Source: an uncultured Planctomycetota bacterium
GTDB taxonomy: Bacteria; Planctomycetota; Planctomycetia; Pirellulales; Thermoguttaceae
Reading direction: 5' to 3'
DNA length: 33,853 bases
Assembly (NCBI GenBank): GCA_900317365.1
Contig: ONGM01000229.1
Span: forward strand, 1-33,853
The notes beneath the pieces were generated by a model. The model was not told where the DNA came from, made no database searches, and was given only the letters and a program-made list of their open reading frames with translations. Positions 7,435-15,463 of this stretch are shown here, piece after piece (position 1 is the stretch's first letter; the number at the start of each line of letters is the position of its first letter). The position numbers and the translations under genes are program-made.

Positions 7435-8766
7435 TTAATCGCCTTTGAGTTTAAGGCCGAGTTGCTGCAGTTTCTCGCGGATTTCTTTCAGACTTGTAAT
7501 GCCGAAGTTTTTGCAGTCGAGGAGTTCGTCGGCGGAGCGGCTGACGAGTTCGCCGATCGTCTGAATTTCGAGCCTTCCCATAGCGCGTCGCGCGCGCACC
7601 GAAAGATTGAGTTGCGAGACGGGCAGAAGCAGTTTCTGTTGTTCTTCCGGACTCAACGTCGCGGCGTCGTAAGGATCGAGGCGTTGCTTGTCAGGGGACT
7701 GCGACCCGAGCTCGAGACCATGACGTCCGAGCAAATCCTTGATTTCTTTCAGACTCGTGTCGCCGAAGTTCTTATAAGCGAGAAAATCGGCTTCCGTGTG
7801 CTTGCAGAGATCGCGGATCGTTTTGACTCCCATCTCTTCGAGCGTTTTACGGCTTCGAACGGAGAGTTCGAATTCCGCGACGGAGCGATTGAGAGTCTGA
7901 TTGAGTTCGTTGCTCTTCTTAATATCGTCGTCGTCGTACCGGACGTTGTGCGATTCGAGGGAATCTTTGAGGAAGAGTCTTGCGCGCTTGTTGGTCGGGT
8001 ACGCTTCGAGCACGCGTTGATAGCATTGTTGCGCGAGGTCGTATCGTTCGAGATCCTCGTAGAGGATTCCAAGATTGACAAGAGTTCCGAGGTTGGTCGG
8101 GAATTGGGACGCGGCGCGCTTATAGAGGTTGAGGGCTTCTTCGTCGTTTCCGCAGCGATCGTTTTCGCGCGCGAGTCCGAAGAGGGCGCCGGGATGGTTC
8201 TTGTCGACGGTGAGAGCGCGCTCGTATAGAGCGACGACTTCGTCGATATTTCCGCCGATAGCGTCGATCGTAGCGGCGCGTTGATAGAGGTATTCCGCCG
8301 TTTGCTCAATCGGACCGGAGAGCTTGTCGAGCTCTTGGAGACTGAGTTCGAGATCGCCTTGTTCACGGTACGTTTCGGCGCGACCGAGAGCGCAGACGCC
8401 GTCGGGATAACCGGCTTTTTGCGCCGTGTTGTATTCGGCGATCGCGTCTTCGTAGCGTTTGTTCGCAAGATGGATCTTCGCGAAATAGAAGTGCGCGAGC
8501 GCCCCGCCGTCGCCTTTCTTTAAAGACTCGAACGCCGAATTGTAATCGCCGATAAGAAATTGACAGACGCCGAGCTTGACGCCTTCCGCAGGGGTGCGCT
8601 CTTCGTCGTCTTTCGTCTTGAGTTCGTTGACGATCTCTTTAAGCTCTTCGTATTTTTTAACGTCAGTACTAATGACGTCGCGTATTTGGTCGATTTCGCG
8701 CGGTCCGAAAGAACCGCCGTACAAGACAAGTTGCTTCAAATCGAATTCGTCGTTTCCGAACGCCAT
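7435..8766 (-). CDS. TPR protein with two tandem RNA polymerase alpha-CTD-like domains
   Basis: The 443-residue protein starts at the ATG at 8766 (AGGAG ten bases upstream); a longer frame adds 21 arginine-rich residues with no ribosome site. A short N-terminal part is followed by about six to seven TPR units (for example HFYFAKIHLANKRYEDAIAE and NLGILYEDLERYDLAQQCYQ). Two helix-hairpin-helix domains then resemble the C-terminal domain of RpoA, each with the pattern LSVR..R.(L/M)...(V/I).TI.(D/E)L and NFG.TSLKEI: one around residues 295-360, one at the very C-terminus. RpoA-CTD binds UP elements and activators, so this may be a transcription-associated adaptor. I recall similar proteins from planctomycetes. 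The N-terminal polymerase assembly domain of RpoA is absent. A promoter at 8904-8931 and a terminator at 7372-7412 suggest a single-gene unit. Confidence 0.9.
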   Translation of the reverse strand: MAFGNDEFDLKQLVLYGGSFGPREIDQIRDVISTDVKKYEELKEIVNELKTKDDEERTPAEGVKLGVCQFLIGDYNSAFESLKKGDGGALAHFYFAKIHLANKRYEDAIAEYNTAQKAGYPDGVCALGRAETYREQGDLELSLQELDKLSGPIEQTAEYLYQRAATIDAIGGNIDEVVALYERALTVDKNHPGALFGLARENDRCGNDEEALNLYKRAASQFPTNLGTLVNLGILYEDLERYDLAQQCYQRVLEAYPTNKRARLFLKDSLESHNVRYDDDDIKKSNELNQTLNRSVAEFELSVRSRKTLEEMGVKTIRDLCKHTEADFLAYKNFGDTSLKEIKDLLGRHGLELGSQSPDKQRLDPYDAATLSPEEQQKLLLPVSQLNLSVRARRAMGRLEIQTIGELVSRSADELLDCKNFGITSLKEIREKLQQLGLKLKGD

Positions 8767-8903
8767 GCGACAAAATCTCCTAGCATTGCTTCGCGACGCG
8801 CGTAGTCGTCGCGCAAATCGCATTGTCAAGTTTCGTCGCTCGCGCGCGCGAATGACCGACGAAACGCCGCCACTTTCTCACGATAAGAAAATCGCGTCTA
8901 GTC

Positions 8904-8931
8904 ATTTTATCAAAAAACGCGATAGAATCAA
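8904..8931 (-). promoter_or_regulatory. Sigma70-type promoter for the TPR/alpha-CTD gene
   Basis: On the minus strand TTGATT, a 16-base spacer and TAAAAT. The -10 ends about 138 bases before the ATG at 8766. Confidence 0.6.
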
Positions 8932-8959
8932 GCGCTATAAAGAGAATATTTTCCATATG

Positions 8960-8988
8960 GCGCGGCGAAACGCGAACTTTCGCCGCGC
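8960..8988 (-). terminator. Stable hairpin after the Bax-inhibitor-like gene
   Basis: A perfect 11-bp stem (gcgcggcgaaa with tttcgccgcgc) closes a seven-base loop, 32 bases past the stop at 9021. No U-tract follows directly on the minus strand, so termination may be weak or the hairpin may protect the 3' end. Confidence 0.5.
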
Positions 8989-9020
8989 GCGAGAGAGATT
9001 GGCGCTAAAGTATCGCCGCG

Positions 9021-9773
9021 TTATCGTCGATTGAACGCGAGAAGTAGCCGGAGAATATAGAAGAAGAGGGTCATGACCGAGCCGAAAAGGGTCAGCGCGG
9101 CGACCACGTCGCTATTCTCGTCGAGGTCGCTCGCGTTCAAAATGACCGACGTCTCGAACAGAATGTATCCGCACGCGAGCAGGATCATGGCGATCGAGAA
9201 CCACGCGCCGAGTTCAAACCCGAAGAGCAAGGACGCGACGATCAAAATCAACGCCGCGATTCCGCCGAACGCGAGTCCCGCGCGCAAGAACGTAAAGTTG
9301 GCGCGCGTCATAATGACCGCCGCCGAAAGCGCGACAAAGAGCGCCGCCGTCAGTCCGACCGCCTGCCAAATGATCGCCGTGCCGCAGAACGACGACGCGA
9401 TCGACAAAATCGGAATGAACAACACCGTGTAAAGAACGACGTACGCGACGAGCGCCACGTAATATCCGAATCGCGTCTTCGCGTTCGATATGATCGCGTT
9501 GACCCCCATCGGTCCGAGAATGCAGAGTCCGAGCATGCCAAACCCGACGGCTCGTCCGCCCGAAACCATGGCTCTGAGTATCGGTTCCGCGCCGAAAATC
9601 GCGAAAATCAACGCTTCGAGCGCCGCGAAGAGCAGAACCGCGCCTGTCAAATTCACATACGTCCGCGTAAGGAAACGAGACTCCGTTACCGCCGCGTCGC
9701 GCGTATTGGAGATGATTTGACGATAATAATCGTCGCTCTTATAGGCTCCGTCCCAGTTGTCTAAATTGCTCAT
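9021..9773 (-). CDS. Bax inhibitor-1/YccA (TMBIM) family membrane protein
   Basis: The 250-residue protein has a polar N-terminus of about 35 residues and about seven hydrophobic helices. The first follows SRFLTRTYVNLTGAVLLF, the typical family entry, and the last region, ALTLFGSVMTLFFYILRLLLAF, matches the family signature near the C-terminus. Related bacterial proteins (YbhL, YccA, BsYetJ) are inner-membrane proteins; YetJ conducts calcium in a pH-dependent way and YccA interacts with FtsH. AGGAGG lies five bases before the ATG at 9773, an unusually strong site for this window. Its own promoter lies at 9900-9928, so it is probably transcribed alone. Confidence 0.9.
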   Translation of the reverse strand: MSNLDNWDGAYKSDDYYRQIISNTRDAAVTESRFLTRTYVNLTGAVLLFAALEALIFAIFGAEPILRAMVSGGRAVGFGMLGLCILGPMGVNAIISNAKTRFGYYVALVAYVVLYTVLFIPILSIASSFCGTAIIWQAVGLTAALFVALSAAVIMTRANFTFLRAGLAFGGIAALILIVASLLFGFELGAWFSIAMILLACGYILFETSVILNASDLDENSDVVAALTLFGSVMTLFFYILRLLLAFNRR

Positions 9774-9899
9774 TAAAACCTCCTATGGGAGTTCGTTCGT
9801 CAGACGCGAAATCCGCGACGACTTCGCGACGCTTCTCTGTTCCTTATTATCGCTATTCGCTCGTGACGCCGCGTGAAACGCGCGCGGCGACGCTAACGC

Positions 9900-9928
9900 A
9901 TTATAATCAATTTTAAAACGCTTTACAA
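9900..9928 (-). promoter_or_regulatory. Sigma70-type promoter for the Bax-inhibitor-like gene
   Basis: On the minus strand TTGTAA, a 17-base spacer and a perfect TATAAT, about 125 bases before the start codon at 9773. It begins about ten bases after the rpiB terminator. Confidence 0.65.
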
Positions 9929-9938
9929 GAAGAAACGC

Positions 9939-9978
9939 AAAAAAACGCGACCCGTTCTGAAAAAACAAACGAGTCGCG
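9939..9978 (-). terminator. Rho-independent terminator of rpiB
   Basis: On the minus strand CGCGACTCGTT pairs with AACGGGTCGCG (one mismatch) around a T-rich loop and is followed by seven T, 35 bases after the rpiB stop. Confidence 0.85.
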
Positions 9979-10012
9979 AACCTCTTGAATGCGAAGCTAT
10001 AATCCGGATAAA

Positions 10013-10618
10013 TTAGAGTCCCGTTTCGCGCTCGATTTCGGCGATTAAATCGAGTCGACGCTGATGGCGACCGCCGTCGAAAGGCGTTGTCAGCCACGCG
10101 CGAACAATGCTCTCGATCGCCGTCAGACCAAGGAATTCGCCGGAAAGACAAAGAACGTTGGCGTTGTTGTGCCGACGACTCAGTTCCGCGACGACAAGAT
10201 TAGAGCACAACGCGGCGCGCACGCCGCGAAACTTATTCGCCGTTATGCACATTCCGATTCCGGTGCCGCAAATCAACACGCCGTAGTCCGCGCGACCGTC
10301 GGAGACCGCTTCCGCGACCGCCGCCGCAACGTCCGGATAATCGACGCTTCGCGGAGGATCGTTCAGATCCACCGCGAGCTTTTCAAGCGATCCGCTATAA
10401 CTCAGAGGCGCGACTCCTGCGAAGTTCTCCAGTTCGCCGCGCGACTCTCCGTCGAAAGATTCCGAAACGTCGACTCCGTCTATTAGATACGCGCCCGGCA
10501 ACTCGTCGACGTTGCGCAACGGATTCTCTTCGCCGTAATGATTTCGGAAAAAAACGTCGGCGGTTAAACTCTTGGCGACTTTCGCGCCCCGGTGGTCGCT
10601 TCCGATCGCTATTCTCAT
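10013..10618 (-). CDS. rpiB: Ribose-5-phosphate isomerase B (RpiB/LacA-LacB family) with an internal insertion
   Basis: The ATG at 10618 (AGGAG six to seven bases upstream) gives 201 residues starting MRIAIGSDHRG, the RpiB N-terminus. The catalytic segment ICGTGIGM has the base cysteine at C117, followed by the ITANKFRGVRAALC and HNNANVLCLSG family blocks. RpiB interconverts ribose-5- and ribulose-5-phosphate. Usual enzymes have about 150 residues with this cysteine near position 66; here about 50 acidic residues (roughly 21-88) are inserted before SVDYPDVA. An upstream in-frame extension of 36 residues lacks a ribosome site. It is last in a possible MATE-SDR-rpiB run and ends in a good terminator. 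Confidence 0.92.
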   Translation of the reverse strand: MRIAIGSDHRGAKVAKSLTADVFFRNHYGEENPLRNVDELPGAYLIDGVDVSESFDGESRGELENFAGVAPLSYSGSLEKLAVDLNDPPRSVDYPDVAAAVAEAVSDGRADYGVLICGTGIGMCITANKFRGVRAALCSNLVVAELSRRHNNANVLCLSGEFLGLTAIESIVRAWLTTPFDGGRHQRRLDLIAEIERETGL

Positions 10619-10736
10619 GATCTCTCCTCTTCTGCGGAACGCAACGTCGCGCGACGACCCTCGGTTTGACGAATCGCAACGCCGCGTCTTCTCGCGCCAT
10701 TCTACGCGTCCGCGCGACGCCGTCAAGGGGGCGCGG

Positions 10737-11579
10737 CTAGGAGCGTCCGCCGTTGACCGCGATCTCCTGCCCGTTGACGTACGACGCGTCCTCCGAGAGA
10801 AGAAAGCGGACGACGTTCGCGACCTCCGCCGCTTCGCCCCAACGGTTTAGCAAGGAATCTTTCGCGCAACGTTCTCGAACCTCTTCCGGCGCCGTTCGTC
10901 CCCACGTCGTCGCGATCCACCCCGGCGAGACGGTATTGACCCTGACCCAAGGCGCCAATTCCTTGGCGAGAGAGCGCGCGAACCCGGCGACGCCGCCTTT
11001 CGTCGCGCCGTAGATCAGACTCGACTCGCCGCCGCGACCGGTTTGAACGCCGTCCCAACTGAAGAGCGCGATCGCCGGCGCGCGGTCGCGCTTCTGCTCT
11101 GCGGCTTCGAGTCGCATGACGTTCCCGAGTCGGCGCGCGAGAACCGCCGTCGCGTAAAGATCGACGCGGAGCGCCTGCTCGAGTCGCGCGTCGAAACTGA
11201 GCGCTTTCGCTTTCGGCGTCATGAGGTCGATTCCGAACGCGATAGCGAGCTCGTCGATGCGCGGCGAGCCTCCGCCTTGATCGACCGAGAGTCGATCAAG
11301 TAGGGTTTCGACGAGTCGATCGATATCTTCCATGCGAGCGACGTTGGCGCGCAACGCGGTAATGGAAAGATATTCGGCGGCGGCGACCGATTTGCGCGCG
11401 TATTGACATAGCTCGTCGTAACGCTCGTTCGCCGTCGCGTAGATCGAGACCGGCTCGCCGCGATACGATTCGAGCAACGCGCGTCCTATGCCTCCGGAAG
11501 CGCCGATAATCACGACGCTTCGCCTGGATTTTGATCCGGCGCTCGTTTGTGAATTAAGTTTTCGCTTGGGGCGACGCAT
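10737..11579 (-). CDS. Short-chain dehydrogenase/reductase (SDR)
   Basis: The 280-residue protein has a basic 20-residue N-terminus, then a Rossmann cofactor loop GASGGIG (26-32). The catalytic set is S174, Y190 and K194 in YGATKGG, followed by SPGWIATTW and a C-terminal ASYVNGQEIAVNGG. This is the classical FabG-like SDR plan: NAD(P)-dependent oxidation of an alcohol or reduction of a ketone. Substrate cannot be told. An insertion of about 15-20 residues between the alpha-D region and the catalytic serine makes it slightly long. GGAG precedes the ATG by about ten bases. It lies 60 bases after the MATE gene and 118 before rpiB, same strand. A role in fatty acid synthesis is not supported by the neighbours. 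Confidence 0.9.
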   Translation of the reverse strand: MRRPKRKLNSQTSAGSKSRRSVVIIGASGGIGRALLESYRGEPVSIYATANERYDELCQYARKSVAAAEYLSITALRANVARMEDIDRLVETLLDRLSVDQGGGSPRIDELAIAFGIDLMTPKAKALSFDARLEQALRVDLYATAVLARRLGNVMRLEAAEQKRDRAPAIALFSWDGVQTGRGGESSLIYGATKGGVAGFARSLAKELAPWVRVNTVSPGWIATTWGRTAPEEVRERCAKDSLLNRWGEAAEVANVVRFLLSEDASYVNGQEIAVNGGRS

Positions 11580-11639
11580 AAATGATTCTCCGGTAAGAAG
11601 GTCGTCGTCGCGCGAATCTTGCGCGGATTGAAGGAACGG

Positions 11640-13118
11640 TTATTCGGAGACGGTCGGCGCGTTTGCGGACTCCTGCTCTTGCGCGCGACGCATTTCCTGA
11701 ATTTGTCGATGTTTCTTCTTGACGTCGTCGGCGAGGAAATAGACGCTGACAAGCGCGGCGACCGCGTCCGCGAACGGGAACGAGAACCAGCATCCGAGGA
11801 GTCCCTTGCCCCAAATCGCCTGCGCGACGTACGTCGAGATCACGAGCGTCGGCAAAAGAATAATCAGTTGCCGCAAGAGCGTCATCATGAGCGCGAGGAT
11901 CGGACGACCTTGCGCTTGGAAGTACCCGCCGATGAGAACGTTGACGGAGACGAGGGGCAAAGCGAGTGAAACGGCGCGAATCGCAATGACGCCGAGGGCG
12001 AGTTTTTCGGCGTATCCGACGTCGTTCGGGTTCAGGAAGAACTCGATAAACCAGGATGGGCGCGCCATGACGACGAGCCACGTCGACGTGCTAATGCAGA
12101 TCGCGGCTTTGATCGCGAGCTTAATCGTCGCCAGGGTTCGATCCGGACGTTTCGCGCCGGTGTTGTACCCGACGATCGGCTGCACGCCTTGCCCCATTCC
12201 GAGGAACGGCATGAGGAACATCATGGACACGGCGACGGACGCGCCCATAATGGCGATCGCGGCGTCGTCGCCGGGGAACGGATAGCGCATCGCCTCGCCG
12301 TAGAGTCGTCCGTAATATCCGAGCAGGTTGTTTTGGGTCGTTTGCAGAACGGCGGAGCACGCTTGCGCGGCGAAGGGCACGGCGCCGCAAATAGCGATCG
12401 ATTTCGCCAGCGGCCAATTGAATCGGAAGTATTTTAGTCGCCACTTGAGAATCGTGTGACCTGAAAAATAGAGGTAACAGATCCACGCGGCGGCGACTCC
12501 GCAGGCGAGAACGTTCGCGAGTCCGGCGCCCCAAATGCCGGTGCGCAGCTTAAAGAGGAAGACGTAGTCCAAAATACCGTTTATGATCGCGGAGATGAAC
12601 ATAGACGCCATGGCGACGTACGGCTTGCCTTCCGCGCGTATGAAATTATTGACGCCGTACGCGATATGCTGCAGAAGGACGCCCCATATGACGACGGACA
12701 GGTACGATTTCGCGAGCGGAAGAATATTGTCGGTCGCGCCGACGAGTCGAAGAATCGGCTCGAGAAACGTGAGACCGAAGGCAATAAAGACGGCGGCGGA
12801 CGCGGCGGAAAGAAAGAGCGCTTGACCTAACGCTTCTTCCGCCTTGTCTTTGTCTTTCTCGCCGAGTTTGATCGAAATGATAATCGTGGCGCCGGTGCCG
12901 ATCGTCATAGCGACGGCGAGAAAAATGACGATAACGGGAAAGGAGACGGTGAGCGCGGCGACGCCGTCGGTTCCGAACCATCGCGCGACGAAGATTCGCG
13001 CGACGAGATTGTACGTCGCGGAGACCGTCGACGCGATAATCGCAGGCAACGAGAACTGAAAGAGTAGACGCGGTATCGAGCGCGTTTCTAGGAATTCCGG
13101 GTTTTTCGGCGACGGCAT
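11640..13118 (-). CDS. MATE-family multidrug/sodium antiporter
   Basis: The 492 residues form about 12 hydrophobic helices in two repeated halves, as in MATE exporters (NorM/MepA/DinF), inner-membrane proteins that expel organic cations or other compounds against sodium or proton flux. Family-like blocks are LPAIIASTVSATYNL near the N-terminus, FIRAEGKPYVAMASM, and in the second half MPFLGMGQGVQPIVGYNTGAK and GYFQAQGRP. The cytoplasmic C-terminus is charged. The N-terminal sequence is closest in style to MepA-type members. The substrate is unknown. A promoter at 13220-13247 precedes it, and the SDR gene follows by 60 bases. Confidence 0.93.
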   Translation of the reverse strand: MPSPKNPEFLETRSIPRLLFQFSLPAIIASTVSATYNLVARIFVARWFGTDGVAALTVSFPVIVIFLAVAMTIGTGATIIISIKLGEKDKDKAEEALGQALFLSAASAAVFIAFGLTFLEPILRLVGATDNILPLAKSYLSVVIWGVLLQHIAYGVNNFIRAEGKPYVAMASMFISAIINGILDYVFLFKLRTGIWGAGLANVLACGVAAAWICYLYFSGHTILKWRLKYFRFNWPLAKSIAICGAVPFAAQACSAVLQTTQNNLLGYYGRLYGEAMRYPFPGDDAAIAIMGASVAVSMMFLMPFLGMGQGVQPIVGYNTGAKRPDRTLATIKLAIKAAICISTSTWLVVMARPSWFIEFFLNPNDVGYAEKLALGVIAIRAVSLALPLVSVNVLIGGYFQAQGRPILALMMTLLRQLIILLPTLVISTYVAQAIWGKGLLGCWFSFPFADAVAALVSVYFLADDVKKKHRQIQEMRRAQEQESANAPTVSE

Positions 13119-13219
13119 GACGACGACCTGACGTTAAAAACGACGCGACCGCGGGCGCTTCGCCGTAAGTCGCGCGTTGACGATCGGTCTCGAATTAAGC
13201 GCGCCGCGTTAAAACACGC

Positions 13220-13247
13220 GTATTAGTTTACGCGAAACGCGAAACAA
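13220..13247 (-). promoter_or_regulatory. Candidate sigma70-type promoter for the MATE gene
   Basis: On the minus strand TTGTTT, a 16-base spacer and TAATAC, about 100 bases before the start codon at 13118. Confidence 0.45.
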
Positions 13248-13260
13248 GACAAGCGGGGGT

Positions 13261-13296
13261 TCGCGTCGCGCCGAAAGGGAAGACGGCGCGACGCGA
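13261..13296 (-). terminator. Hairpin downstream of the phosphofructokinase gene
   Basis: A perfect 13-bp inverted repeat (tcgcgtcgcgccg and its complement) with a ten-base loop lies 33 bases beyond the stop at 13329. There is no T-run on the minus strand, so it may be a weak terminator or a 3'-end stabiliser. Confidence 0.5.
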
Positions 13297-13328
13297 CGTT
13301 TTGCGACGACTTGCGCGCTTAGACGTCG

Positions 13329-14582
13329 TTAGAATAGTTTGACGTATTCCGGAAGCTCTCCGACGATCGGACGGAGGTATTCCAAGCACGCGTCGGTTAC
13401 GTAGAGGTTTTCGGCGTCGACGTATTCGAGCGGCATCGGTTTCGCTTCGACGGCGACGGCGTCGAGGGGCGCCGTGTCGTACGCGATCTTATAGGGATCG
13501 TTCGATTCGCGCCGCATGGTGACCATGACGCCGCTCTTGCCTTCGAGCGCGAGTTCGACGGCGCGACGACCGCAATTCCACGCTTCCGCAATATCGTTTT
13601 CCGTCGTTCGATCGGCGCCGCACATCGGGAGCGACTCGGTAACTTGGAACTCGCCGCGGCACGGCGCGCCGTTGTCGCGACGAAGGTGTTTTCCGAGCAT
13701 TTTGTGGAGCGCGAACGCCACGCTTGCTCCCGCCATTGCGCCAAGCTCTTGGTTCCCGAACTTGTCGACCGTCTTTTCCTTCTTGATTTCAACGCCGTCC
13801 GCGTCGAGCGAACTAACGACGACGCCGTTCTTATCGCGAATGCCTTCGCCGCAAACGACGCTCACGAATCCGAACTTGTCGAGGGTCTCTTGCGCCTTCG
13901 CGATGAAACGATCGAATTCAAAGGGAATTTCCGGCACGAGAATGATGTGCGGCGCGTCTTCCGCGTCTTTCTTCGCGAGCGCCGCGGACGCCGGGAGCCA
14001 ACCGGCGTCGCGACCGATCGTTTGGAAAACGACGTACTGGTCGACTTTCTTCATGTCCCGCGCGAGAACGCCCGCCTGTTTAACGGAAAGCGCGACGTAA
14101 CGCGCCGCAGATCCGAAGCCCGGGGTGTGATCCGTCGCGAAAAGATCGTTGTCGACCGTCTTCGGAACGCCGAGACCCCGAAGATCGTAACCTTGGGATT
14201 TGCAATATTTTTCGACGCGGCAGATCGTGTCCATCGTGTCGTTTCCGCCTGCCAAGAAGTAGTAGCGAATATCGTACTTCTTGAGCTGTTCAAGAATGAT
14301 CGGGAAATCGGACTCTTGAACCTTGTGACGGCAACTTCCGAGCGCGCTTCCCGGCGTGCGCTTCAAGCCTTCGATCGTCTCCGGACTGATCGTCGCGAAG
14401 TCGATCAGTTTGTCCTGCATGAAGCCTTCGACTCCGTATTGCATGCCGAAGACCTTATTGATCTTCGAATCGGCGCTCTTCTGACCAAGTTCGTAGCAAC
14501 TTTGAACGACGCCGCAAAGACTCGAATTGATGACGCTTGTGGGACCGCCGCTTTGACCGACGATCGCATTGCCTTGAAACAT
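13329..14582 (-). CDS. pfp: PPi-type 6-phosphofructokinase
   Basis: The 417-residue protein belongs to the phosphofructokinase family. The diagnostic sites are GGND (112-115), with Asp where ATP enzymes have the second Gly of GGDG, and PKTVDND (140-146), with Lys where ATP enzymes have Gly. Both features mark pyrophosphate-dependent enzymes, which interconvert fructose-6-phosphate and fructose-1,6-bisphosphate reversibly. Other blocks are GQSGGPTSVINSSLCGV (N-terminal phosphate loop), TPGFGSAARY and QTIGRDAGWLPA. AGGAG precedes the ATG by six bases. It is the last gene of a four-gene minus-strand cluster with amino-sugar-type enzymes. PPi dependence is inferred from residues; kinetics would settle it. 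Confidence 0.93.
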   Translation of the reverse strand: MFQGNAIVGQSGGPTSVINSSLCGVVQSCYELGQKSADSKINKVFGMQYGVEGFMQDKLIDFATISPETIEGLKRTPGSALGSCRHKVQESDFPIILEQLKKYDIRYYFLAGGNDTMDTICRVEKYCKSQGYDLRGLGVPKTVDNDLFATDHTPGFGSAARYVALSVKQAGVLARDMKKVDQYVVFQTIGRDAGWLPASAALAKKDAEDAPHIILVPEIPFEFDRFIAKAQETLDKFGFVSVVCGEGIRDKNGVVVSSLDADGVEIKKEKTVDKFGNQELGAMAGASVAFALHKMLGKHLRRDNGAPCRGEFQVTESLPMCGADRTTENDIAEAWNCGRRAVELALEGKSGVMVTMRRESNDPYKIAYDTAPLDAVAVEAKPMPLEYVDAENLYVTDACLEYLRPIVGELPEYVKLF

Positions 14583-14632
14583 GATGAACTCCTATTGTTA
14601 ATGCGACGCCGCCGATGCGACTCGCCGTTAAT

Positions 14633-15433
14633 TTAAAAGTTGCCTGTCCAGCGAACAAGCTGCGCGAAAAATTGCGCGTAATAACAACCGATTTCGACGA
14701 AGAGACCGTCGCCGAGCGTCGTCGGAAGCTCTTGGAAGACGCGGGGAGTTCCCCAGTCGACCATGCCGCCGATCCAGTGCGGCGCCACGTCGGACGCAAA
14801 CGCCGCGACGCGACCGGACCCGACCGAGTCGACGACGAGGAACGGATATTTCGCGAGCAGTTCGATCTTGACCTCGGAAGAATCGAGCGGCGCCGCGAAT
14901 TCCGCGACCGGACGCGTCCACGTCGTCCGCGTGCGAACTCCTTCGAGAAGAACCGTCGCCGTCGGCTTCGCTCGGAACTCGTTGAACCCGCCCACTCCCG
15001 GCGCCGTCGACCACGGAAGACCCGCGAGGATCGGATGATCCGCGACCGTCGGACGAAGAAGAACCGGGGAAGAATCGTTGCGTCGGTCGTCTCTGTCCGC
15101 CATCTCGACGGGCAATACGTCCGCCAGAACGCTCGTGTGATATTCCCCGAGTCGACCGAAGTAGCTTTCCCACCCGCCGAGCATGAGGAGTCCCGCGCCG
15201 TTCCGAACTTGCGTCGCGATCCTCTCGATCTGCTCCGGCGCGAAAAGCCCGGCGCTATAGTCGCTGATTATATAGAGCGCGTAGTCTTTCGTCATGAAGT
15301 CGTCGTTGGGACGCGTTCCGCCGTCGACTCGATCGAACGGGATTCCGTATTTCGTCATGACGCCGCAGAGATACGCCGCCGCGCGCGTCGCGTCGTCGTC
15401 GCCGAGATAGCACGCGATCTTTTCCAATGCCAT
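14633..15433 (-). CDS. Glutamine amidotransferase-like protein (class I GATase fold, ThuA/DUF1355 type)
   Basis: The 266-residue protein shows a flavodoxin-like GATase fold pattern: YALYIISDYSAGLF, then a turn GAGLLMLGGWESYFG where true amidotransferases have the nucleophile elbow. No cysteine is visible in that elbow, so hydrolysis of glutamine is unlikely. Further blocks are ADHPILAGLPW and GSGRVAAFASDVAPHWIGG, seen in ThuA-like and DUF1355 proteins, which often accompany sugar-utilisation genes in planctomycetes. It has no signal peptide. AGGAG lies ten bases before the ATG. It sits 50 bases before the phosphofructokinase gene and 30 after the deacetylase gene, so an operon is likely. Its actual role is unknown. 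Confidence 0.8.
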   Translation of the reverse strand: MALEKIACYLGDDDATRAAAYLCGVMTKYGIPFDRVDGGTRPNDDFMTKDYALYIISDYSAGLFAPEQIERIATQVRNGAGLLMLGGWESYFGRLGEYHTSVLADVLPVEMADRDDRRNDSSPVLLRPTVADHPILAGLPWSTAPGVGGFNEFRAKPTATVLLEGVRTRTTWTRPVAEFAAPLDSSEVKIELLAKYPFLVVDSVGSGRVAAFASDVAPHWIGGMVDWGTPRVFQELPTTLGDGLFVEIGCYYAQFFAQLVRWTGNF

Positions 15434-15463
15434 GTTCTGGTCTCCTAACGCGCCGTGCGCGCC

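Noticed and set aside
13644..14636. A 330-residue frame antisense to the phosphofructokinase gene
   Set aside because: Arg/Asp/Val-rich shadow of a clear enzyme gene.
14615..15448. A 277-residue frame antisense to the amidotransferase-like gene
   Set aside because: Very Arg-rich with no domain; the minus-strand gene has good ribosome site and operon spacing.
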